Of a DNA stretch of 13,437 nucleotides, positions 1 through 6,312 are shown piece after piece. The position numbers and the translations under genes were made by a program. The notes below the pieces were generated by a model that saw only the letters and a program-made list of their open reading frames with translations, was not told the DNA's origin and made no database searches. Origin of the DNA: Aquificota bacterium (GTDB taxonomy: Bacteria; Aquificota; Aquificia; Aquificales; Hydrogenothermaceae); NCBI GenBank assembly GCA_013153295.1, contig JAADEV010000024.1:1-13437 (forward strand). The letters are read 5' to 3'. Position 1 is the stretch's first letter. Every line of letters starts with the position of its first letter.

Positions 1-519
1 TTAAACAAAAGATACTTTGTTTTAACCTTTCCAAATCAGGAGGTTAGAACCAGCTTTAACGATTATATACTTGACTACATTGTTTCAAACAGAGAACTGA
101 AAGAGAGGATAGAGCTTACTTTAGCACAGATTTTACTCCAAGCCCAGTTAGACAAACTAAAAGATGTATTAAAAAGTCTGTTTTCATCTGTCCCATATCA
201 GCTGTTTGTTAGAAAAGACATAAGGGATACAGAGAGTTATTACTCGGTAGCGTTGTATATGTATCTGTCTGGGGCAGGGTTACAGATAGAGATAGAGGAC
301 ACAACAGATAGGGGAAGGATAGATTTAACTGCTGTAGTAGTGGATAAGGTGTATATTTTTGAACTAAAGATAGAAGGGGAAGGAGACCCGATACAGCAGA
401 TAAAAGAGAAAAGATACTATGAGAAGTATCTAAACTATCCTGAAGTTTACGCAGTTGGGATAATAATAGATAGTAAAGAGAAAACTGTTAAAGATGTGGT
501 TTGGGAGAGGGTGAAGTAA
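1..519 (+). CDS. AAA-ATPase-like / PD-(D/E)XK nuclease family protein, C-terminal part (5' end outside window)
   Basis: The frame is open from base 1 to the TAA at 517-519, giving 172 residues of a protein whose start lies upstream of the window. The visible part has the layout of the family in which an AAA-ATPase-like N-terminal domain is joined to a C-terminal PD-(D/E)XK nuclease-like domain (DUF1703 type). It begins with a segment like the family's 'FPN.EVR.SF..Y' linker, then a helical stretch, then YSVALYMYLSGAG, then the nuclease core: GRIDL, where Asp is the expected metal ligand, followed by FELKI, the ExK element. Related proteins are common, often multicopy accessory genes in Bacteroidetes and some thermophiles; their biological role is not established. 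The ATPase part cannot be seen. A shorter internal ATG at 259 is not a credible start because the homologous sequence extends upstream of it. Confidence 0.8.
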   Translation, partial: LNKRYFVLTFPNQEVRTSFNDYILDYIVSNRELKERIELTLAQILLQAQLDKLKDVLKSLFSSVPYQLFVRKDIRDTESYYSVALYMYLSGAGLQIEIEDTTDRGRIDLTAVVVDKVYIFELKIEGEGDPIQQIKEKRYYEKYLNYPEVYAVGIIIDSKEKTVKDVVWERVK

Positions 520-520
520 A

Positions 521-555
521 ACCAGCCCCAGAAGGAGGCTGGCTGGTGGGTTTTT
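521..555. terminator. Probable bidirectional intrinsic terminator between convergent genes
   Basis: ACCAGCC (521-527) pairs perfectly with GGCTGGT (541-547). An alternative pairing of CCAGCC (522-527) with GGCTGG (537-542) gives a 9-nt loop. On the plus strand GGG and TTTTT (551-555) follow the stem. On the minus strand the stem is followed by a short T run complementary to 517-520. The hairpin lies immediately after the stop of the nuclease-like gene and immediately beyond the stop of the convergent pilin gene, so it can serve both. The T run is weaker on the minus side. Confidence 0.75.
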
Positions 556-1363
556 ATTCTACTGATAGTCTTACACAGGCTTGTAGTTCTTTTTGCGCTA
601 AACTACTTGCTGGTGTAAATGTTCCTTCCGCTTCCCATTGACCTTCTTTAACTTCACTCCAATCACCAACACAAGCTTGATACTCAGAGTTATTTATACA
701 GTCTACATTTAATATAGGACTATCCCCTGCATACATTCTTGCTATAGATATCATAGCTTTTCTCTGTGCCGCTGTTGTTGTCATAGCCGCTTTCCAATCA
801 TCTTGATAAAAACATACTATCGGAATTACTTTACTTTGTTCACTAAATGTTACAAATAGAGCGTTGGCTGCAGGATTTCCTGTTTCTTTATATTCTGTTC
901 CTGCCAAATAGTCTCCTTGAACAACTCTACCCATACCATCAAGCCATATACCTCTTTTTACTCGATTACCATTTTTATCCAATACTCCGTAACCTGTCCA
1001 CTGTCCTCCTGCTGCACCCCAAAACTCAAAAGCTCTTTGGGCAGGGTCGGCACACCAAGTTGTATCATTCCCGTTATCATCTTTTCCATATAATCTCACA
1101 ACTTCAAGGGAACATAAATCTGTTCCTGCATTTGGAGTTCCATCACTATGTTTAGAAATAGACCCTGGCCACTTACCAGTATAATCATAAAAAGTTTCAG
1201 CGGCTGAAATAGCGGCGTGGGCTTGTTTCATAACCCTTTTAACTTTAGCTGCTTGGATTAGCTCCTTTCCTTTCATAACCGCACCAAGGAGTAATCCGAT
1301 GATAACCAGCACTATCGCCAGTTCAATCAGGGTAAAACCTCTACTTTTTTCATACCCTTTCAT
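554..1363 (-). CDS. Type IV pilin-like protein with class III signal peptide
   Basis: This encodes a 269-residue prepilin-type protein. The N-terminus MKGYEKSRG/FTLIELAIVL is a textbook prepilin peptidase site: a short basic leader ending in Gly9, Phe10 as methylatable residue +1, and Glu14 as the conserved Glu+5, followed by a hydrophobic helix to about residue 30. The rest would be a periplasmic or extracellular globular domain. It contains six cysteines (84, 104, 184, 222, 231, 263), allowing up to three disulfides. The start at 1363 is chosen because GAGGAGGT (minus strand of 1371-1378) sits 7 nt upstream and the leader has standard length; the frame is open further upstream but that part is AT-rich non-coding sequence. 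The protein is longer than a typical major pilin (about 150 aa), so it may be a minor pilin, a pseudopilin or an adhesive pilin. Arg codons are mostly AGA, with one AGG and one CGA, unlike the AGG-rich operon nearby. It stands alone, with no pilus assembly genes in the window. Confidence 0.88.
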   Translation of the reverse strand: MKGYEKSRGFTLIELAIVLVIIGLLLGAVMKGKELIQAAKVKRVMKQAHAAISAAETFYDYTGKWPGSISKHSDGTPNAGTDLCSLEVVRLYGKDDNGNDTTWCADPAQRAFEFWGAAGGQWTGYGVLDKNGNRVKRGIWLDGMGRVVQGDYLAGTEYKETGNPAANALFVTFSEQSKVIPIVCFYQDDWKAAMTTTAAQRKAMISIARMYAGDSPILNVDCINNSEYQACVGDWSEVKEGQWEAEGTFTPASSLAQKELQACVRLSVE

Positions 1364-1370
1364 AGTGTAT

Positions 1371-1378
1371 ACCTCCTC
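1371..1378 (-). promoter_or_regulatory. Strong ribosome binding site that fixes the pilin start
   Basis: Read on the minus strand this is GAGGAGGT, nearly a full anti-Shine-Dalgarno match, 7 nt before the ATG at 1363-1361. It excludes the longer upstream open frame and suggests high translation. Confidence 0.85.
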
Positions 1379-1414
1379 TAAAATTTGATTTTTCTTGCTT
1401 TCAAAAAAGGCGAA

Positions 1415-1443
1415 ATAATTAAAAAAAAAAATACTTATGTCAA
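1415..1443 (-). promoter_or_regulatory. Predicted pilin promoter with poly-T spacer
   Basis: On the minus strand a perfect -35 box TTGACA (1443-1438) is followed by a 17-nt spacer and AATTAT (1420-1415, 4 of 6 matches to TATAAT). Transcription would start near 1408, giving a leader of about 45 nt that carries the strong ribosome binding site. The spacer is mostly an 11-nt T run (A run at 1421-1431 on the plus strand). No sigma-54 element was seen here. The -35 match is strong; the -10 assignment is less certain. Confidence 0.55.
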
Positions 1444-1464
1444 CCTGTAAAAATTTTTTACAGG
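1444..1464. repeat. 21-bp perfect palindrome, candidate operator or activator site
   Basis: Half-site CCTGTAAAAA (1444-1453), a single central T (1454), and the exact reverse complement TTTTTACAGG (1455-1464). It directly abuts the TTGACA -35 box of the predicted pilin promoter, centred about 46 bp upstream of the inferred start site. This fits a binding site for a dimeric regulator. It is A/T-rich with only two G-C pairs at each end plus one inner G-C pair, so it is a poor candidate for a terminator stem. Confidence 0.6.
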
Positions 1465-1575
1465 GTATCTTGGTATTTTTGTCCACTCTCCCCATTTTTT
1501 CCTTTTTTCCCAAAAATTTACCCTTTTGTTTACTGTAAGTTAAAACTTTTGATATACAGGGGGAAAGTTGGTAGC

Positions 1576-1584
1576 TGATATAAT
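1576..1584 (+). promoter_or_regulatory. Extended -10 promoter for the ten-gene cluster
   Basis: TGATATAAT: a perfect TATAAT at 1579-1584 preceded by the extended -10 dinucleotide TG at 1576-1577. No good -35 box sits 16-18 bp upstream, which is normal for extended -10 promoters. The inferred start is near 1591, about 25-30 nt before the first gene. It is the only clear promoter found ahead of the plus-strand cluster. Confidence 0.6.
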
Positions 1585-1614
1585 ATCCATTAACTTAAAC
1601 TGTGTATAGGGGTT

Positions 1615-2694
1615 TTGGAGTTGGTGTATATTCTGCTGATTGTTGTTGCTGTTATTTTTTTCCTTGAGTTTAGACCGTTCCGTAGGGTAGAACTGAGGGA
1701 GTGGGAACTACAGGAAGACACACCACAGCTAAAGGGGATACACAGATACAATGTTGTAGCCCACATACATACCCAGTTTTCATTTGACTCACTGGGAAAG
1801 CCGTCTGATATAAAGAAAGCAATGGAGGAGAACAATATACATTTTGCCTTTATAACAGACCACGACAACGACAACTACCGTTTTTTTGAGGACAGCACCA
1901 CCTTTGCAGGTATAGAGAAGAACACCCCAGACGGTAGACTGCTACTACTTGGTAATACCCTTCCTGTAATATCCCACCCTAACAACTTTGAGTTTGAACA
2001 TTACAGATGGAAGGGGGATTTTAAGGAGGGCTACCTTTACGAGATAGTGAATATAAAAGATGGTGTTGTGTGGAGTAAAACCCTCTCTGTTATCTCACTG
2101 CTGAAGAATATACTTATACTACCTTTAACAAGGGATATACTACACAAATGGAACTGCCTTATACCACTTGAGAAATGGAGTAAGCTGTATTTTGAAAGGG
2201 CAAAGGGCTTAAAGGTTATAGGTGGGCTTGATATACATATTAAGCTGGTTTATCAGGAACATACCCACGGTGTTTTAATCCCATCTTACAAATCTGCATT
2301 TAAATGGCTTGTAAACAAGGTTTACTCAAAAACCCCCCTGTCCACAAAGGAAGATGTCCTTGGGGCTATACAGAGGGGAAACCTTTACCTGTCCTTGAAG
2401 GGGAAAGAGGGGGATTTCTGGGCTACCAATGGGGAGGAGATATACCTTGTTGGGGATAGGATACCGTCAGGGTCTACACTACACTGTAAATTCCCCCACA
2501 AAAAGACAGTAAAGATACTTAAGTATGAAAACCAACCAGTTGTTATAACTTACAGGGACAGTTTCTCCTTTAAGGTGGAAAGGGAAGGTTTTTACCATTT
2601 TGAGGTATACGAGTATGATTTTAAGGTTGGAGACCTACATTTTGGTTTTAGACCTGTGGCTATAACAAACCTGTTTGAGGTGGCAAATGGCTGA
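1615..2694 (+). CDS. Membrane-anchored PHP-domain phosphoesterase-like protein
   Basis: About 359 residues. Residues 3-19 form one N-terminal membrane helix. A PHP (polymerase and histidinol phosphatase) domain follows with its metal-binding motifs in order: H50-x-H52-T with a downstream Ser, TDHD at 81-84, GIE at 99-101, SHP with H121, and GLDIH with D206 and H208. PHP domains bind two or three metal ions and hydrolyse phosphoesters; the substrate is unknown. The C-terminal 130 residues look like a beta-rich domain I do not recognise. The start is uncertain: TTG at 1615, TTG at 1621 or GTG at 1624. AGGGG at 1608-1612 is best spaced for 1621. The stop overlaps the start of the next gene, a PAP2-family membrane protein, by 8 nt. 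The pairing suggests a phosphate-ester or lipid-phosphate substrate at the membrane, but that is inference. Confidence 0.8.
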   Translation: MELVYILLIVVAVIFFLEFRPFRRVELREWELQEDTPQLKGIHRYNVVAHIHTQFSFDSLGKPSDIKKAMEENNIHFAFITDHDNDNYRFFEDSTTFAGIEKNTPDGRLLLLGNTLPVISHPNNFEFEHYRWKGDFKEGYLYEIVNIKDGVVWSKTLSVISLLKNILILPLTRDILHKWNCLIPLEKWSKLYFERAKGLKVIGGLDIHIKLVYQEHTHGVLIPSYKSAFKWLVNKVYSKTPLSTKEDVLGAIQRGNLYLSLKGKEGDFWATNGEEIYLVGDRIPSGSTLHCKFPHKKTVKILKYENQPVVITYRDSFSFKVEREGFYHFEVYEYDFKVGDLHFGFRPVAITNLFEVANG

Positions 2695-3238
2695 AAAAAG
2701 GTTAATCCCACCTGACTGGGAACTGAAAATAAAATGGAATGTAAAGTTATTCTACTTAATAAACTCAAAAAGAAGTAAGTTTTTAGATAGATTTTACAGA
2801 TACTTTTTTAAGCTGGGGAAAAGCTACACACTACCGATTTTCCTACCTTTCTTTTATTTCTCAGGTGGTTGGGAAAGTTTAATACACTTAACAGTATCAC
2901 TGGCAATAACAGGTATTCTTATGCCTGCTATTAAATACACATTTAGACACCAAAGACCGTCAAAACTACTGAAAGATGTTCACCTTTTAGAACCTGTATC
3001 ACTTAAAAGTTTCCCTTCTGCTGATACCGCTTACGCCTTTACATTACTTGGGGTAATACTGTTTTACGGCAGTTTGCCTGTGGTGGCACTGTTTGTGGTA
3101 TACGCCCTGTTAATAGCTTACGGTAGGGTTTATATGGGCGCACACTTCCCTGTAGATGTGATTGTAGGGGCAGTTATAGGACTGCTGTCAGCTGTAGCTG
3201 GATACTACATAAAAGGATACATACCTTGGAACTTTTAG
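2687..3238 (+). CDS. PAP2-family membrane phosphatase-like protein with altered second motif
   Basis: A 183-residue protein with several hydrophobic segments (about 48-60, 66-82, 116-144, 155-173). Motif 1 of the PAP2 superfamily is intact as K83-x6-R90-P91. Motif 3 is intact as G146-R147-x5-H153-x3-D157. Motif 2, normally PSGH, reads P110-S111-A112-D113, so the usual histidine is Asp. The family dephosphorylates lipid phosphates such as phosphatidate or undecaprenyl pyrophosphate at the membrane; with this substitution either activity or substrate may differ. The ATG at 2687 is chosen over the in-frame TTG at 2675 because GAGGTGG (2677-2683) lies just before it. It overlaps the PHP gene by 8 nt and the next gene by 13 nt, so translation is probably coupled. 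Confidence 0.85.
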   Translation: MAEKRLIPPDWELKIKWNVKLFYLINSKRSKFLDRFYRYFFKLGKSYTLPIFLPFFYFSGGWESLIHLTVSLAITGILMPAIKYTFRHQRPSKLLKDVHLLEPVSLKSFPSADTAYAFTLLGVILFYGSLPVVALFVVYALLIAYGRVYMGAHFPVDVIVGAVIGLLSAVAGYYIKGYIPWNF

Positions 3239-3924
3239 ACCTTAAAAAGTTAGGTAAACTTGAGGAAGGGGAGTTTATCCACAGGGAGAACAGGTTCGTC
3301 GGCATATGTAAAGTTAACGGTAAAGAGTATAGATGCCATATATCAGACACAGGGAGGCTAAAGGAGATACTTACAAAAGGTAGAAAAACATTACTGTTAA
3401 AAAACCCTAAAGGAATGAAAACAGACTACAAAATGGTGGCTGTGGAGATGGGGGAAGGCTGGGTATTACTAAACACATCTGTCCACTCAAGGATAGCCCA
3501 GCAGGTTATACAAAAGGGACTGTTAGGGTTTAAACCTAAAACCTTAAAAAGGGAAGTAGTTTTTCAGGAAAGTAGACTTGATTTTTTAGTAGACGGAAAC
3601 ACATACATAGAGTTAAAGGGTAGCAACCTACTAAAGGGAGACACCTGCCTTTTCCCAGATGCACCTACAATAAGGGGTAGGAAACATCTGAAAGAGCTTA
3701 TAAAGGCTGTGGAAAAAGGTTATAATGCCATAATACTTATGATGGTTCTAAGGGATTGTGATTGCTTCTGTATTAATCGGGAGATGGATATGGAGCTATA
3801 CCGCACATTTAAGGAGGCGTTGGAAAAAGGGGTTAAATTCATAGGCTTTAAGGTAAAGATAAACGAAGACAAAAAGGTTGTTTTTGACAGTTTAATAAAC
3901 CTGTGTAAACAGGAAGGAAGGTAG
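3226..3924 (+). CDS. sfsA: SfsA family DNA/RNA nuclease-like protein
   Basis: A 232-residue protein, close to the usual SfsA length of about 234. The N-terminal part has the family's OB-like region: FIHRENRFVG (17-26) and CHISDTGRLKEIL (37-49). The C-terminal part has the PD-(D/E)XK-like core: RLDFLVD (117-123), YIELKG with E129 and K131, then FPDAPTIRGRKHLKEL (143-158). SfsA was named for stimulation of sugar fermentation in E. coli and binds DNA; its fold suggests a nuclease, but its physiological role is not settled. The start is a TTG at 3226 with AGG about 10 nt upstream, overlapping the previous gene by 13 nt. A cluster of three cysteines (178, 180, 182) near the C-terminus looks unusual compared with the relatives I remember. 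The 6-bp gap to the cytochrome gene indicates cotranscription. Confidence 0.9.
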   Translation: MELLDLKKLGKLEEGEFIHRENRFVGICKVNGKEYRCHISDTGRLKEILTKGRKTLLLKNPKGMKTDYKMVAVEMGEGWVLLNTSVHSRIAQQVIQKGLLGFKPKTLKREVVFQESRLDFLVDGNTYIELKGSNLLKGDTCLFPDAPTIRGRKHLKELIKAVEKGYNAIILMMVLRDCDCFCINREMDMELYRTFKEALEKGVKFIGFKVKINEDKKVVFDSLINLCKQEGR

Positions 3925-3930
3925 GGAGAG

Positions 3931-6312
3931 ATGGTTAGATTAGTTTTAACTTTAGTTTTGTCAGTTTACCTTGTAGCCTTAGGCAAGAATATCTGTTTAG
4001 ACTGCCACAAAGGTATAGAGCAGATTAGACCGCCAAACTCACAGATGTATAAAAAGATACTGGAGCTGTCTGCAAAGGCTGGATATCCGGGGAACGACTG
4101 TATAGTATGCCACGGCGGAAACCCAGATGGTAAAGGGTTTAAACAGATACACTCTGGCACAGTTAAGTATTTCCTTCAAAATGGGGGACCTAAAGATTTC
4201 TACCCTGACCCGGGAAGTCCTTGGATAAACAAAAATACCTGTGGGGTATGCCACGAAAAACATACCCAGAACCAGTTTACATCACTGATGTTTACAGAGG
4301 CAGGTAAGATACAAGGTAGCCTGTGGGGTTTTGGGGGTATAAACGGATACAGCCACGATATTGGCAACTACACAGTAAAGGAGCTACACCAAACCTTAGG
4401 TTCAAAGGTTTACAAACAGTATATAGAAAAGCTGAAAAAATCCCAGCCACAGGTTTTCCCTTCAATGATGAGGGGGCTACCTGAAGCACCTACACCTGAG
4501 CAGGTGGAAAAAGACCCTAAAACGGCAGTATACACCTACCTTAGACAGGAGTGTCTCAGATGCCACACAGGTGTAAAGGGAAGGAGCAAAAGGGGAGATT
4601 ACAGGGGGCTTGGCTGTTCAGCCTGCCATATACCTTACTCAAACGAAGGTTTTTATGAAGGGGGAGACCCTACAATACCAAAGGAGGAAAGGGGACACCT
4701 ACTTATACACACAATACAGGGAACAAGGGACGCAAAGGTTAAAATACACGGAGTAGAATACTCAGGAATACCTGTGGAAACCTGCACAACTTGCCACGAC
4801 AGGGGAAAAAGGATAGGCACATCTTTCCAAGGGCTTATGGAAACTGCCTACTTCTCACCTTTTACAGAGGAAGGGAAGCCACAACCTAAACTACACACAA
4901 AACATTACCTACACCTGAAACAGGATATACACCTGAGAAAGGGAATGGTCTGTCAAGACTGCCACACAAGTTTAGAAGCCCACGGAGACGGCTTTTTAGC
5001 AGGGACTACATTGGCGGCGGTGGAAATAGAGTGTCAAGACTGCCACGGAACACCTGAAAAATACCCTTGGGAGCTACCTATTGGATACGGGGACGAGATA
5101 GCAGGTAGGGATAACAAACCAAGGGGTGTAGTCCAAACATTACCAGAGTATCTAAAACAGGGAACTGTATACCCTAAAAGGGACGGATACCTGTTAACAG
5201 CAAGGGGAAACCCATTTGGGAATGTGGTAAAGGACGGCACAGATGTTATAGTCCACACCGCCGGTGGAAAGGATATAAGACTGAAGCCACTTAAAAAGCT
5301 AAAGGAAGAGCAGAAGCTAAACAAAAAGGCTTATGTATCTATGGTTCAGGTAAAAAGCCATATTAGTAAAATGGAATGTTATACCTGCCACGCCACTTGG
5401 GCGCCACAGTGTTATGGTTGCCATATAAAGATAGATTACTCAAAGGGTGTAAAACACCCTGACTGGATAGCCATAGGAAACGACCACGACAAATCTGGGC
5501 TTACAGCGGAAGCAAGGGGAGAGATACAGAAACACCTTATAGATGGGAATATTGTGGAAACAAGGAGCTACCTTAGATGGGAAGAACCGCCACTGGTGAT
5601 AAACGGGGAAAACAGGGTATCCCCAGCAGTCCCCGGCTGTCAAACCACAATAACAGTGATAGGTAAAGACGGTAAACCTTTACTGCTAAACCATATATTC
5701 AGAATACCTAATGTGGAAGGGGCAAAGGAGGAGGGACAGCTTGCTATAGATATGTCCCCAATACAACCACACACAATACAAAAGGAAAGTAGAAGCTGTG
5801 AAAGTTGCCACGACAACCCAAAAGCCTTTGGCTTTGGAATAGAAGGGGGTAAGCTGTTTGAAAAACCATCTAAAGGATATATAGTTGAGCTGTCAACCCC
5901 AGATGGGGTAATACTGCCGAAAAAATACCAAACACAGATAGCCCCGATAAAGAACCTTGATTACGACTGGTCTACATTCCTTACAGAGGAAGGGAAGCAA
6001 GTTCAGACAGTAGGACACCACTTTACAAACTCAAAACCCCTATCTATGGAGCAGATAGCAAAGATAGACAGAAGGGGGGTGTGTATCTCCTGCCACCAGA
6101 CAATACCTGAAGGTGATTTGGCAGTTAGCCTCCTTACCCATATAGCGGAAAAAACAAATATAAAGATAGACAACCAAACCCACAGTTCATTACTAAACAA
6201 ACTGCTGTTAATAGGAGCTTGGGGACAGGTAGTAGGGGCAGTTTTAGTTGTTTCCCTTGTTGGATACATATACATAAAAAGGAGAAGGGCAAAGAGGGAT
6301 AGATGGTATTAA
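3931..6312 (+). CDS. Periplasmic 12-haem cytochrome c with C-terminal membrane anchor
   Basis: A 793-residue protein. A probable Sec signal peptide (1-18, cleavage plausible after ALG) is followed by twelve CXXCH haem c motifs starting at Cys 22, 57, 104, 208, 229, 285, 341, 368, 483, 494, 623 and 718. Only one other cysteine is present (570). Hemes 9 and 10 are only 11 residues apart; long haem-free stretches lie at 372-482 and 500-622. One membrane helix at about 757-780 is followed by a very basic tail, which places the haem part in the periplasm and the tail in the cytoplasm. Many non-motif histidines could be distal haem ligands. The role is presumably electron transfer between the quinone pool or a dehydrogenase and another acceptor; no partner subunit, molybdopterin enzyme or porin is encoded beside it. 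I do not recognise a named family. The ATG follows GGAAGG/GGGAGAG at 3911-3930, and the 3' end overlaps coaBC by 10 nt. Confidence 0.9.
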   Translation: MVRLVLTLVLSVYLVALGKNICLDCHKGIEQIRPPNSQMYKKILELSAKAGYPGNDCIVCHGGNPDGKGFKQIHSGTVKYFLQNGGPKDFYPDPGSPWINKNTCGVCHEKHTQNQFTSLMFTEAGKIQGSLWGFGGINGYSHDIGNYTVKELHQTLGSKVYKQYIEKLKKSQPQVFPSMMRGLPEAPTPEQVEKDPKTAVYTYLRQECLRCHTGVKGRSKRGDYRGLGCSACHIPYSNEGFYEGGDPTIPKEERGHLLIHTIQGTRDAKVKIHGVEYSGIPVETCTTCHDRGKRIGTSFQGLMETAYFSPFTEEGKPQPKLHTKHYLHLKQDIHLRKGMVCQDCHTSLEAHGDGFLAGTTLAAVEIECQDCHGTPEKYPWELPIGYGDEIAGRDNKPRGVVQTLPEYLKQGTVYPKRDGYLLTARGNPFGNVVKDGTDVIVHTAGGKDIRLKPLKKLKEEQKLNKKAYVSMVQVKSHISKMECYTCHATWAPQCYGCHIKIDYSKGVKHPDWIAIGNDHDKSGLTAEARGEIQKHLIDGNIVETRSYLRWEEPPLVINGENRVSPAVPGCQTTITVIGKDGKPLLLNHIFRIPNVEGAKEEGQLAIDMSPIQPHTIQKESRSCESCHDNPKAFGFGIEGGKLFEKPSKGYIVELSTPDGVILPKKYQTQIAPIKNLDYDWSTFLTEEGKQVQTVGHHFTNSKPLSMEQIAKIDRRGVCISCHQTIPEGDLAVSLLTHIAEKTNIKIDNQTHSSLLNKLLLIGAWGQVVGAVLVVSLVGYIYIKRRRAKRDRWY

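Noticed and set aside
847..1155. 102-codon plus-strand open frame inside the pilin gene
   Set aside because: It is antisense to the pilin coding sequence, which has a clear prepilin motif and ribosome binding site; the product is Leu/Phe/His-rich with no domain.
1364..1513. A longer pilin product starting at 1513
   Set aside because: The extra 50 residues would put the prepilin cleavage site far from the N-terminus and are encoded by promoter-like AT-rich DNA containing the palindrome.
3719..3730. Internal TATAAT inside sfsA as a promoter for the cytochrome gene
   Set aside because: A single -10 match in AT-rich coding DNA, with no extended -10 and no clear -35, about 200 bp from the next start, is expected by chance.
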